Positions 7,430 through 16,700 of a stretch of 64,000 nt of DNA are shown piece after piece. Within the stretch, counting starts at the first letter, position 1; each line of letters starts with the position of its first letter. A model generated the notes under the pieces. The model searched no databases and was not told where the DNA came from. It saw only the letters and a list, made by a program, of their open reading frames with translations. This stretch comes from Actinocrispum wychmicini (lineage in GTDB: Bacteria; Actinomycetota; Actinomycetes; Mycobacteriales; Pseudonocardiaceae), in contig NZ_SLWS01000007.1 of NCBI RefSeq assembly GCF_004345645.1, forward strand, positions 310,001 to 374,000, read 5' to 3'. The translations under genes were made by a program, and so were the position numbers.

Positions 7430-9046
7430 ATGCCGGGCACAGTGGTCACCTTCTACTCGTACAAGGGCGGCGTGGGCCGCAGCTTCGCGTTGGCCAACAT
7501 CGCGGTCCTGCTGGCGCGGTGGGGTCACCGGGTGCTGTGCGTGGACTGGGACCTGGAGGCACCGGGCCTGCACCACTACTTCCGGCCGATGTTCACCGGC
7601 GGGATCACCGGCGGGGTGGTCGACCTGGTCGACGACTTCCTGGCCGGCATGACCCAGCCGGTGGACCACACCATCCGGCTGAGCACCACCGGAACGCTGA
7701 GCTTCGTCGCCGCCGGTCGCGAGGACGCCGACTACGTCCGGCAGGTCCAGGAGATCGACTGGGACCTGCTGTACGACCAGGGTTTCGGTCACTACCTGGA
7801 ACAGTGCCGGGACCGGTGGACCACCGACTACGACTACGTCCTGCTCGACAGCCGGACCGGTGTGTCGGACATCGGGAGCGTCTGCACGGCCCATCTGCCG
7901 GACCGGCTGGTCGTCCTCTTCACGGCCAACGTGCAGAGCATCCGAGGTGCGGTCGACATCGCGAGGCGGGCCAACGAAGCCCGGGACGGCCTGCCCTACG
8001 ACCGCGCGCAACTCACCGTGCTGCCAGTGCTGTCCATGTTCGACACCCGGGAGGAGTACGACCGGTCGGAGGAGTGGCGGCGCAAGTGTGCGTCGGAGAC
8101 CGAGGTCCTGTTCCGCAACTGGTTGCACCGCGAGGTCCAGACCGAGTTGATCTCCCGGCACATGACACTGCCGTACGTCTCCTACTGGAGTTTCGGTGAG
8201 CAGCTGCCGGTGCGGTCGGAGGCCAATCCCAGCGCGGACCAGATCGGTTTCGCGCTGGAGACGGTGGCCGCGGTGGTCGCGCACGGGTTCGACCGCACCG
8301 ACCTGCTGGCGGAGAACCGGGACGCCTATGTCGCGGCCGCCCGGGGAATCAACCGCACGTTCGTCCACGACCTGCGGGTGAGCTCCCCACGGCCCACTTT
8401 GGACGTGGCACAGACGCTGATCGACGAGCTGAACTCGCGTGATGTCCGGGCCGTGCTGTCGCTTTCCGGCGACCGGTCGCTGCTCACCGACGCCGACGAC
8501 GACGCGCGGCATCTCTGCCTGGTCGTCGACGGGGAGCTGACCCGGTGGCAGTCCGCGGATGTCGAGCTGTTCCTGCACCGGACGCTCGGCCAGGACCGGC
8601 GGGTCATCCCGGTGCTGGCCGGCGACGCCGACGCCAACGCCCTTCCCGGCTACGTCGGCAATCTGCGGTATCTGCGGCTGAGTCCGACATGGGGGCCGGC
8701 CGAGGTGGCGCAGGACCTGGCCGACCAGCTCAACGGCGCCGCCACGCACACCGAACCCGACGACGTCGATCCGGTGGACGTCCTGCGGCGAACCGCCCGG
8801 AGCCGGTTGCACCCGGCGACATGGCAGGTCGTCGCCGACATCGTCGACGCGCTGCTGGTGGCCACTCTCGCCGAGGACGACCCGACGGTGCGGGAACTGG
8901 CCGCCGGCCTCGCGCTGGTGATCAGGCCGCGAGCCGGGCAGCCGGCGAACCAGCACCGGACAACCGCGGCACCGGACGTCCAGGCAGCGATGACGAGGGT
9001 CGTGCGGATCCTCGAAGCCCGCGTAGACGGTGCCCGCCAGGAGTAG
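7430..9046 (+). CDS. KGGVGR-variant ParA/MinD-like ATPase with TIR-like C-terminal domain
   Basis: A 538-residue protein. Residues 1-290 are a SIMIBI-class ATPase with a deviant Walker A (YKGGVGRS at 11-18). Arg stands where the P-loop Lys normally is, but the ParA signature Lys12 remains. VLCVDWDLEAPGL (36-47), DYVLLDSRTGVSD and LVVLFTANVQ complete the fold. Residues about 320-450 resemble a degenerate TIR-like domain (HLCLVVDGELTRWQSADVEL, RRVIPVLAGD). KGGVGR ATPases are repeatedly found beside TIR or FxsC-like genes in actinobacteria; their function is not settled. The ATG at 7430 was chosen because the ATPase fold starts there and it abuts the stop of the TIR gene. Confidence 0.8.
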   Translation: MPGTVVTFYSYKGGVGRSFALANIAVLLARWGHRVLCVDWDLEAPGLHHYFRPMFTGGITGGVVDLVDDFLAGMTQPVDHTIRLSTTGTLSFVAAGREDADYVRQVQEIDWDLLYDQGFGHYLEQCRDRWTTDYDYVLLDSRTGVSDIGSVCTAHLPDRLVVLFTANVQSIRGAVDIARRANEARDGLPYDRAQLTVLPVLSMFDTREEYDRSEEWRRKCASETEVLFRNWLHREVQTELISRHMTLPYVSYWSFGEQLPVRSEANPSADQIGFALETVAAVVAHGFDRTDLLAENRDAYVAAARGINRTFVHDLRVSSPRPTLDVAQTLIDELNSRDVRAVLSLSGDRSLLTDADDDARHLCLVVDGELTRWQSADVELFLHRTLGQDRRVIPVLAGDADANALPGYVGNLRYLRLSPTWGPAEVAQDLADQLNGAATHTEPDDVDPVDVLRRTARSRLHPATWQVVADIVDALLVATLAEDDPTVRELAAGLALVIRPRAGQPANQHRTTAAPDVQAAMTRVVRILEARVDGARQE

Positions 9047-9073
9047 GCGCGGCACACACGATTGGGAGGATCG

Positions 9074-9715
9074 ATGAGCGAACGTCTGGGACACAAGCAG
9101 ACCGCGGCGATGTTCTGGCTGATGACCCTGGCCCGCGAAGTGTCCAATCCGGAGCTGGACAAGATCGCGGGCTTCCGGCTCACCGGCACGGCACGTGAAG
9201 ATCTGAACGAGCGGCACCTGGTCGCGAGCCACAAGCAAGGCCGGTGTTACGTGCACGAGCTGACCGATCAGGGATGGGTCTGGTGCGGCGAGGAACTGGC
9301 CACGCGCACCGCACCGCCGCCCAGGGCTCACAGCACCCTCGTCCCGGTGCTGTACGTGGTCGTCGGCGACATGGTCACCTACCTGCGCAGGAAGAACATG
9401 CCGTTGGCCGATGTGTTCATGCCGGACACCGGGCCGGCCGAGGTGGACACGGCGGAGGTCGAGGACCGGATCAGGGCCGCCTACCGCGAGCTGGCCTCCT
9501 CGCCGCGGGACTGGGTCGGCCTGGTCGACCTGCGGCCGAAGCTCGCCGACCTGTCGCGCGAGGCCGTCGACGCGGTGCTGAAGGCACTGAGCCGGTCCGG
9601 ACAGGTGCACCTCGTCCCGGAGGCCAACCGGAAGACGCTCGCCCGGGCCGACCACGACGCGGCCATCCGACTTGGCGGTGAGGACAACCACCTGATCTCC
9701 ATCGAGGTGTCATGA
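9074..9715 (+). CDS. Winged-helix-like conserved protein of the conflict island
   Basis: A 213-residue cytoplasmic protein with a GGGAGGA ribosome site before the ATG at 9074. The N-terminal half reads as a winged-helix fold (HKQTAAMFWLMTLAREVSNPEL, LVASHKQGRCYVHELTDQGW). The C-terminal half has a second helix-turn-helix-like segment (DWVGLVDLRPKLADLSREAVDAVLKALSRSGQVHLVPE). I do not recognise a named family. Its stop overlaps the HerA-like ATPase start (ATGA), so the two are translationally coupled and probably act together; a DNA-binding or adaptor subunit for the ATPase is the simplest guess. Confidence 0.7.
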   Translation: MSERLGHKQTAAMFWLMTLAREVSNPELDKIAGFRLTGTAREDLNERHLVASHKQGRCYVHELTDQGWVWCGEELATRTAPPPRAHSTLVPVLYVVVGDMVTYLRRKNMPLADVFMPDTGPAEVDTAEVEDRIRAAYRELASSPRDWVGLVDLRPKLADLSREAVDAVLKALSRSGQVHLVPEANRKTLARADHDAAIRLGGEDNHLISIEVS

Positions 9716-12700
9716 TGGAGCACCTGGCTGCGCTGGCGACGTTGCGCTTCGACTGGGCGGACACACCGGATCACGTGTGGCGGGACTCGCCGTACCATGT
9801 GGACGGTCTACACCGCGACGCGCTCGCGGCTGTCGACGTGGGCATCGGTGACGCGGCGGCCAGCGACGGCCCGAGCCCCATCGGTCTCGTCCTGCAGGGT
9901 CCGAAAGGAGTCGGCAAGACGCATCTGCTCGGCCTGGTGCGGCGGCAGGCACATGCCGCGAACGGCTACTTCTTCCTCGACGACCTCACGGCAGGCGACG
10001 CGTTCTGGGAGAACACGGCCGAAGGGCTGCGCCAGGGACTGTCCCGTGTGGACGCGTCCGGCCAGCCACAGCTGGTCAGCTTCCTCAACCGGGTGTGCCG
10101 CAACGGTTCGGTCAGTCCCGACACGGCCGAGCGGATCGTGACCGGACGCGGGCTGTCCAGCGGTGACGTGGACGACTTCGTCGGCGGGCTGCGTGTTCTC
10201 GACCGGCAAGTCGCCATGGAGTGCGCCGACACCGCGCGGGCTTTGGTGCTCTACGCCAACGAGAACGCGACGCTCAACCGGATCGGGGACTCGTACCTCA
10301 ACGGGTTCGAGGAGACGAAGAGCGGCGAGCGGCGGAAATGGGGTATCCGGCCGCGGCCGAAGTCCGCGTCGAACCAGGTGCGGGACATCACCCGGCTGCT
10401 CGGTCTCACCGGCCCGATCGTGGTGGCGGTCGACCAGCTCGACACGCTCCTCGCCCGGTCTGCGCAACAGACCCAGCATGCCGGCGACGGTGGCGACACC
10501 GACCTCCTCGTGGCGCTGATCGCCGACGGCCTGATGCGGTTGCGGGAGGTGACCCGCCGGACGGTCACTGTCCTGGCGTGCCTGCCCAGCACGTGGGCGC
10601 AGATCAAGGCCAAGGCGACCGACACGGTCCCGGACCGGTTCCGCGAGCACCTGACCCTGGGCCGAATCAGGAACGCCGAGGTCGGCCGCGCACTGGTGGC
10701 GAAGCGGCTTGGCGTGGCGTACCAGGCCATGGGATTCGTTCCACCGCACCCGACGTGGCCGGTGTCGCCGACGGCCTTCGAGGGCGAATGGGACCTGTAC
10801 ACCCCACGGGAGCTGTTGAAAAGAATCAGCGCACACATCGAGACCTGCCTGCGCACCGGCCAGGTCCGCGAGCTGACCTCGTTCGACGGCACGGAACCCG
10901 CCCAGCCGGTCCAGCCGCGCCCGGCGATCGAGCCCGACCGGTTCGGCCGGATGGACGCCTGGTTCGAGGAGCTGCGGTCGTCGGCCGACACATCGGCGCT
11001 GCTCGACCAGAAGGCGGAGCACGAGGTGATGGCGGCGCTGCTGTCGGCGGCGCTGCGCGGCTGGATCACCGAGGTCGGCGACGACAACATGGAATGGTTG
11101 TGCGAGAAGCAGAACGGCGGCAGTGACCTGCACGCCTGGCTCACCAGGACCGTGGACGAGGCGTCGGACCTGGAGGAACACTGGGCGTTTCGAGTCATCC
11201 TGGCCAAGCATCCGATCGCCATGCTGACGCGCCTGCGTAAGGCCAGGTCCGCGGCGGGGTTGCGGAAAGGGGCGGAGAACCGGCATCTGGTCGTCATCAC
11301 CAAGCCGAAGTGGTCGCGGGGCGCGAAGACCCGGGCGGAACTGCACGAGTTCACGGCCACCGGCGGGCTCGGGCTGCCGCTCGCCGAGTCGGATGTCCGG
11401 ACGTTCTGGGCACTCGACAAGATGTTCGCCAAGGGCGGCACGGAACTGCACGAGTGGCTGGTCGACCGGCGGCCCGCCGGCCGGTCGGAGCTGTTGTCCG
11501 CGGTGTTGCCGGCCCGCTCGGCGCAGCACCGGGAGGACGGGACGCACCCGCCGCCGACCGCCGACCGGATCACGCTCGGAACCGTTGTGGGCACCGGGGA
11601 ACTGGTCCGGATCGACCTCTCGGCGTTGCGCAAGCACGCGGCCGTGTTCGCGGGATCAGGGTCGGGGAAGACCGTGCTCCTGCGTCGGATTGTCGAGGAA
11701 TGCGCGATCCAGGGAGTGTCCGCGATCGTCCTCGACCCGAACAACGACCTGGCCCGCCTCGGCGACGCCTGGCCCGAGCCGCCGGCCGGCTGGAGCGGGG
11801 ACGACGCCCAGCTCGCCGAGCGGTATCTGGCCGAGACGGACGTCGTGGTCTGGACGCCCGGCCGGACGAACGGCCGCCCGCTGACGTTCCAGCCGCTGCC
11901 GGACTTCGCCAGTGTCCTCGGCGACGACGACGAGTTCAACGCCGCCGTGGAGGTGGCGGTGGCGACGCTCGCCCCACAGCTGCGGCTCACCGGCAGCACG
12001 GCCAAGGCCAACATCGGCATGGCGGTGCTGCGGCAGGCGGTGATCCACCACGCGCGTACCGGGTCACGCAGCCTCCCTGGGCTCATCGACGTCCTGGCGG
12101 ACCTGCCATCGGGGGTGAGCACGCTCAACGACAGCAGGCGCATCGCCGCCGATCTCGCCGAAGGGCTCAAAGCCGCGATGGTCAACGACCCCTTGTTCGC
12201 CGGCAACGGCCAACCGGTCGACCCAGGTGTGTTGCTCATGCCACGGCCGGGGAGGAAGGCCAAGGTCTCGGTGATCAGCTTCGTCGGCCTGCCCGCCGAG
12301 GAACAGCGGCAGAACTTCGTCAACCAGCTGCAGATGGAACTCTTCGCCTGGGTCAAACGCAACCCGGCCGGCGACCGCCCACTCGGGGCCCTGTTCGTGA
12401 TGGACGAGGCCCAGACCCTGGCCGCGGCCGGCACGTTGACCGCCAGCACCCGCAGCACGATCGTGCTCGCTTCGCAGGCCCGCAAGTACGGCCTGGGCCT
12501 CCTGTTCGCCACCCAAGCGCCGAAGGGCCTGCACAACCAGGTCACCGGCAATGCCATGACCCAGTTCTTCGGGCGGCTCAACAGTCCCGCGCAGATCGCC
12601 GCCGCCAACGAGATGGCACGGGCGAAGGGCAGTTCGGTCGTCGACATCTCGCGTCTGGAACGTGCCCAGTTCTACGTTTCGGGCGAGGCGTTCGGCTTCC

Positions 12701-12795
12701 GCCAGGTGACCACACCGTTGTGCCTGACCCATCACCCGGCCAGTCCGCTGCGTCTTGAGGAGGTGATCGACCGCGCCCGGCCGTCCGACGAGTGA
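9712..12795 (+). CDS. Large double-ATPase protein: N-terminal AAA-type and C-terminal HerA/FtsK-like
   Basis: A 1027-residue protein with two P-loop modules. The first has GPKGVGKT at 63-70 and IVVAVDQLD near 238, like ORC/AAA-type ATPases. The second (about 620-1010) has GSGSGKT near 647-653, AIVLDPNNDLARLGD, VMDEAQTLAAAG near 896 and ATQAPKGLHNQVTGNAMTQFFGR, the pattern of HerA/VirB4-like (DUF87) DNA-pumping ATPases. HerA-type motors are core parts of several phage-defence systems (for example with SIR2 or nuclease partners), where they form hexamers. No nuclease domain is evident in this protein, so a partner in the operon is expected. It is the last gene of the TIR-KGGVGR-wHTH-HerA operon and ends 90 bases from integration debris. 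Confidence 0.8.
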   Translation: MMEHLAALATLRFDWADTPDHVWRDSPYHVDGLHRDALAAVDVGIGDAAASDGPSPIGLVLQGPKGVGKTHLLGLVRRQAHAANGYFFLDDLTAGDAFWENTAEGLRQGLSRVDASGQPQLVSFLNRVCRNGSVSPDTAERIVTGRGLSSGDVDDFVGGLRVLDRQVAMECADTARALVLYANENATLNRIGDSYLNGFEETKSGERRKWGIRPRPKSASNQVRDITRLLGLTGPIVVAVDQLDTLLARSAQQTQHAGDGGDTDLLVALIADGLMRLREVTRRTVTVLACLPSTWAQIKAKATDTVPDRFREHLTLGRIRNAEVGRALVAKRLGVAYQAMGFVPPHPTWPVSPTAFEGEWDLYTPRELLKRISAHIETCLRTGQVRELTSFDGTEPAQPVQPRPAIEPDRFGRMDAWFEELRSSADTSALLDQKAEHEVMAALLSAALRGWITEVGDDNMEWLCEKQNGGSDLHAWLTRTVDEASDLEEHWAFRVILAKHPIAMLTRLRKARSAAGLRKGAENRHLVVITKPKWSRGAKTRAELHEFTATGGLGLPLAESDVRTFWALDKMFAKGGTELHEWLVDRRPAGRSELLSAVLPARSAQHREDGTHPPPTADRITLGTVVGTGELVRIDLSALRKHAAVFAGSGSGKTVLLRRIVEECAIQGVSAIVLDPNNDLARLGDAWPEPPAGWSGDDAQLAERYLAETDVVVWTPGRTNGRPLTFQPLPDFASVLGDDDEFNAAVEVAVATLAPQLRLTGSTAKANIGMAVLRQAVIHHARTGSRSLPGLIDVLADLPSGVSTLNDSRRIAADLAEGLKAAMVNDPLFAGNGQPVDPGVLLMPRPGRKAKVSVISFVGLPAEEQRQNFVNQLQMELFAWVKRNPAGDRPLGALFVMDEAQTLAAAGTLTASTRSTIVLASQARKYGLGLLFATQAPKGLHNQVTGNAMTQFFGRLNSPAQIAAANEMARAKGSSVVDISRLERAQFYVSGEAFGFRQVTTPLCLTHHPASPLRLEEVIDRARPSDE

Positions 12796-12884
12796 CGAGC
12801 CCGACGTTGCGCATCCAACGGTTCCCCACGGACCTACCCGACGTGCAGAAGTCGCGTTTCCGCAGGTCAAAGAAGCTGTTGATC

Positions 12885-12933
12885 TTAGTTGACACGGTAG
12901 AGGTCGCTGGTTCAATCCCCGTATTGCCCACCA
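12885..12933 (+). pseudogene. 3' remnant of a tRNA-Val(GAC) gene, likely attachment-site scar
   Basis: The stretch carries an anticodon-loop-like TTGACAC, then GG, a variable loop, GGTTCAATCC as T-arm and ATTGCCCACCA as the acceptor 3' end. This order matches the 3' half of actinobacterial tRNA-Val(GAC), whose genes end in TATCGCCCACCA. The D-arm and acceptor 5' strand are absent and the T-stem no longer pairs well, so it is not functional. Tyrosine integrases of actinobacterial elements typically target tRNA 3' ends, and an integrase remnant lies 64 bases away. Confidence 0.65.
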
Positions 12934-12937
12934 GCTC

Positions 12938-12967
12938 AGCCCCGTCCACTGTGGAGTGGACGGGGCT
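12938..12967 (+). terminator. Strong hairpin after the tRNA remnant
   Basis: AGCCCCGTCCACT at 12938-12950 pairs perfectly over 13 bp with AGTGGACGGGGCT at 12955-12967 around a four-base loop, followed by TTTG. It lies five bases after the tRNA CCA, the usual place of a tRNA terminator. It also serves to end the HerA operon transcript. Confidence 0.75.
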
Positions 12968-12996
12968 TTGGTGTCTCAGCCTGACCAACTGCCTGA

Positions 12997-13105
12997 CTAC
13001 GCCGCCGGTTTGGGGAACAACCGGTTGACCGCAGTCGCCCCGTCTTGCACCACCGGCCGCAGTTGGTGCCTGTAGACGGTCTCGATCACCACGGTGCTCG
13101 TGTGA
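12997..13105 (-). pseudogene. C-terminal remnant of a tyrosine site-specific integrase
   Basis: Reading leftwards, the frame gives GHTSTVVIETVYRHQLRP, then VVQDGATAVNRLFPKPAA and a stop at 12997-12999. GHTSTVV...YRHQ is the standard C-terminal end of actinobacterial phage/ICE integrases, including the catalytic Tyr. Upstream of about 13105 the similarity ends abruptly, so most of the gene has been lost. The 3' end points at the tRNA remnant, the arrangement usual for int next to an attachment site. Confidence 0.7.
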
Positions 13106-13154
13106 CCTGTCCAGCGGGGTTTCAGAAGTCGGCCCTGTAGCTTTGATCTGCGCG

Positions 13155-13370
13155 TCAAGCTGCCGTGACATACCGTGCCAGCACGGCGCGCAGGTGCCGG
13201 TCACCGATGATCAGGAGTCTTCACGATCTCGATGCCGCGCTGGCGCAGACGGCGTCGAACGAGGCGGTGAACTGGCCGACGCGGGCGCGGATCAGGAACC
13301 GGAAGCCATCGGCTCGATTACCCAAGCCCATCGTGCGGTGCGGGTTTGTTGGGCAGTCCAGGGGCCGTGC
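13155..13370 (-). pseudogene. Decayed integrase-core (IS481-like) transposase
   Basis: Minus-strand frames carry NRADGFRFLIRARVGQFTAS then FDAVCASA (about 13230-13325), and in a second frame LLIIGDRHLRAVLARYVTAA ending at a stop at 13155-13157. Both are typical of the C-terminal half of IS481/IS3-type integrase-core transposases. The piece that normally lies between them is deleted and the frames disagree. No terminal inverted repeats are recognisable, so element boundaries cannot be set. Confidence 0.6.
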
Positions 13371-13456
13371 TTGGGCCCAGGCTACTGACGCCCACAACCC
13401 TGTGGCGACACGAGAACGCTCGGGGCAAGATCGACTTTGATCGACCCAGAAGGAGA

Positions 13457-13732
13457 TCACGGCCCGACTCTCAGTTTTATTTGCTGAGTTCGCTCATTAT
13501 GCTCGACTACTCGCGCTCGAATTCGAGTACCCACTGGAGGAAGTTCTTCTGGGGTGAAGATCGCTCCATCCGGCCGGTACGACGCGATGTCAACTATGGC
13601 TGACACGCTTGGAAAGCGGTCGAGTTCCACGAAGATCCCGAAGACAACTCGGAGAGTTACGTCGGCCTCGACGATGGCACCCACCGGGTAGGACTCTTTG
13701 GCCTCGACCCACACTTCAGCTCCGGTCACCAT
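13457..13732 (-). CDS. S1-like OB-fold small protein, presumptive RHS immunity protein
   Basis: A 91-residue protein whose ATG at 13732 overlaps the stop of the RHS gene (ATGGTGA); a GTG at 13747 is an alternative start. It has the layout of an S1 RNA-binding OB fold: VGAIVEADVTLRVVFGIFVE, then a middle loop, then VGTRIRARVVEHNERTQQIK. A small gene directly after and overlapping an RHS toxin is almost always the cognate immunity gene. The S1-like fold is my reading by eye. An S1 domain could bind the toxin or protect an RNA or ribosomal target; which is unknown. Its base composition is visibly less GC-rich than its surroundings, as is common for toxin-tip modules. Confidence 0.7.
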   Translation of the reverse strand: MVTGAEVWVEAKESYPVGAIVEADVTLRVVFGIFVELDRFPSVSAIVDIASYRPDGAIFTPEELPPVGTRIRARVVEHNERTQQIKLRVGP

Positions 13733-16700
13733 GGGTGCAACTGCCACGGACGGTAGGCGTTCAGCGCAGTAACCGCTTCACGTGGAATCTCCAGTTCCAT
13801 GCGAGGTCCACCTTGATAGGGCTTCTCGAAGCGCTTCCATATCAAGTCATAGTCGTGTCGAGGTATCCGTATCTCGATAACGCCCTCCTTGTACGACTGT
13901 GCGTATTCCTCCGCAATCGAACGATCATTCGGTCCAGCGAAGTATGCCATACCGTTCTTGTCCTTCGATCCCGGCTCGTAAGGAAAATCGTCCTGCGTGA
14001 ACCCGCGTGACATGAACTTGGCACCCATCCCCGACTGTGGCGCCTTGTAGATCGACACCATCTCATCGCGCTCGCGCGGGGGCCCTTGCAGCTTCCCCGG
14101 AGATGTTACCGGAGGTGTCAGCGGAGGTACCGGCGCGGGGTTTGTCTGAGCTGCTTGAGGCCCCGACCGCTCACTTTTGCCGCTGGAATCCGGCATGTTT
14201 ACGATCGCCCACGCCGCCCCGCCGATCATAACGACGCCAAGGACAACAACCAGACCCGGAGGCGAGAGGGTCGCACCGCCGACGGCTGCGCCCTCAAGAA
14301 GGGGCACGAGTGGAGCAAGTCCGAGGAATTTGCCGGTGGGGTCGGTGTATTGGACGGGGTTGTTGTGGGTGTAGGTGTAGGTGGCGAGGTTGCGGGGTTC
14401 GGTGATGCCGCCGGCGGTGTTCTTGTCGAGGTAGTCGGGTAGGGCTGGGTCGGGGCTGGCCCAGAGTTGGGTTCTGGGGTTGTAGTAGCGGGCGCCGTAG
14501 TAGTAGAGGCCGGTTTCGGAGTCGAGTTCTTTGCCGGTGTATTGGTAGGGGGTGCCGTTTTGGCCTGCTTGTTCCTCGATCCAGGTTTCCCCGAACGGCA
14601 TGTATTCGAGGTGTTCGGTGAGGTTGCCTTGGCCGTCGGTGACGTAGCCGGAGGAGCCGAGGTGGTCGGCGTGGTAGTAGGACTGGGTGTTGTCTGTGGT
14701 GGTGATGGTGGTGAGGCGGTTGTCGCCGATGAAGACGTGTTTGTAGCCGGTGCCGTCGCGTTCGCTGTAGGTGCGGTTGGGGTAGAGGTGTAGGCCGTCG
14801 CCTTGTTTGATGACGCGGTCGCCTTTGGCGTCGTAGGTGTAGCTGGCGGTGGCGTTGGTGCAGCCGGTGGGGGTTTGGGCGACGGTGGCGGTGGCGGTGT
14901 CCTGGTTGCAGGCGAGCCGGTTTTCCTCGTCCCACACGTATTGGCGGCGTTTGCCTGCGGCCGCGGTGTTCACCGTGTCGGTGAGGTTGCCGTTGGTGTC
15001 GTAGGCCTGGGTGATCGGGCCGACTTTGCTGGGCGCGTGGGGTTTCCCGCTGCTATAGGTGTAGGGGTAGTCGTAGGTGGTTTTGTCTTGGACCTCGGGC
15101 GGGTTGTTCGGGTCTTCGACCGGCTCGATCGGGCCGAAGGACGCTGTGCGTGTCCCTGACTGGGACAGCGCCGCCGGGGCCGCGGTTGGGGTGGTGGTGA
15201 TTTCGTGGCGTTGGGTTTTGGTGGTGGTGTTGTGGATGGAGTCGTAGCCGAGGGTCAGGGTGTATTTGTTGGTTTGGTTGTTCTTGGTGTATTGGCCGCT
15301 GGCGCTGGTGAGGCGGTAGAGGTCGTCGTAGCCGAAGGTTTGGCTGCTGGGTCCGCCGAGCGTTGACGCGGGCGCGTTGTTGGTCAGGGTGGTGATGTTG
15401 CCGGTCTTGTCGTAGGTGTAGCCGAGGTTTTGGAAGGTGGTGCCGGTGGGTTGGGTGGAGGTGAGGGTGGTCAGGCGGCGGTCGGCGGCGTTGTAGGTGT
15501 AGGTGGTGCGCACCCCGTTGCCGGTTTGTTGCAGGACGCGCTGGCCGAACTTGTCGTAGTCCAGGCGCTCGAGGTAGGTGGAGCTGGTCCCGTTCTTGGT
15601 GCCGGTGGCGTGGGTGACTTGGCCGCCGGTGTCGTAGTCGTAGGTGAGCACTTCGCTGTCGGGGTAGGTCAGTTGCAGGACGCGGTTGAACGCGTCATAC
15701 GCCCATCGGGTGGTGTAGCTGCGGTCCGCCTGCCCGGCGATCTTGATGGTGCGGGTTTCCCGGGTGGTTTCGCCCAACGGCCCGTAGCCGCGGGTGACGG
15801 TCCCGGCGGCGTCGCGGAGCTCGGTGATCCGGCCGGCGGCGTTGTCGGGAGCGCCGGGCGCGCCGTAGGTGTAGGTGACGTTGTTGCCGGGGAAGGTCGG
15901 GTAGCGCACGGCGGTGACGCGGTTGTGGTCGTAGTCGTACTCGACCTGCTTGCCGGCGGGCCGCAGGTTGGCGGTGATCGTGGCGGTGATGTTGCCGGCC
16001 AGGTCGTAGCGGGTCTCGGTGCGGCCGGTGTCGGGGTTGTCGAGCGCGGTGCGGCGACCCAACCCGTCGTATTCGGCGCGGGTGGCGTTGTTCTTGTCGT
16101 CGGTGATGGTGGTGAGCTGGCGCAGTGGGTCGTAGTCGTAGCTGGTCCAGATCACCGCCGGCCCGTTGAACTCCTTGACCGCGGTGGTCGACTCGCGCAC
16201 ATCGGTGTAGGTGCGGCGTTGTTGGCCGTTGGGGTCGGTGACGGCCTTCTCGAACCGGGTGACACCGGCGCGGTCAGGGCCGAACGCGTAGGCCTGGCTG
16301 GTGGTGGCCCCGTCGGGAAGCACCGTCTGCACGGGACGGTCGAGCAGGTCGAACGAGGTCCGGGTCGGTGTGACCGGATCGGACGCGGTGTTGAAGGTGG
16401 TGTTGCCGTCGCCCTTGGGTTCGGTGACCGGGTAGTACTGCTCGACCGTGCGGCCGAGGAAGTCGAGCTTCGTGCGGCCGGACACGGTCATGACCTGCTG
16501 TGGCGTGTCCCCCGGCTTGGCGGCCACCGACGCGTCCTTCTTGGTTTGCAGCACGCGGTTGAGGCCGTCGGTGAAGGTGACGGTGTCGATCGTGTCGTCC
16601 CGGACACCACCGGCGGCCCGGTCGAGGTGCCGGGTGGTGGCGTACGGGACCGTGGCTTCGGGGTGGTAGTCGAAGTCGATGGTGACCTTGCCGGACCCGA

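Noticed and set aside
798..9046. FxSxx-COOH peptide maturation locus
   Set aside because: TIR/FxsC-like and KGGVGR proteins can accompany such loci, but there is no FxSxx-type precursor peptide or radical SAM gene here.
7337..9691. 784-codon antisense open frame over the KGGVGR ATPase
   Set aside because: Arg/Val-rich low-complexity product without a domain; the plus-strand ATPase is unambiguous.
12885..12933. Functional tRNA gene
   Set aside because: Only the 3' half is present; the D-arm and the 5' acceptor strand are missing and the T-stem is mismatched.
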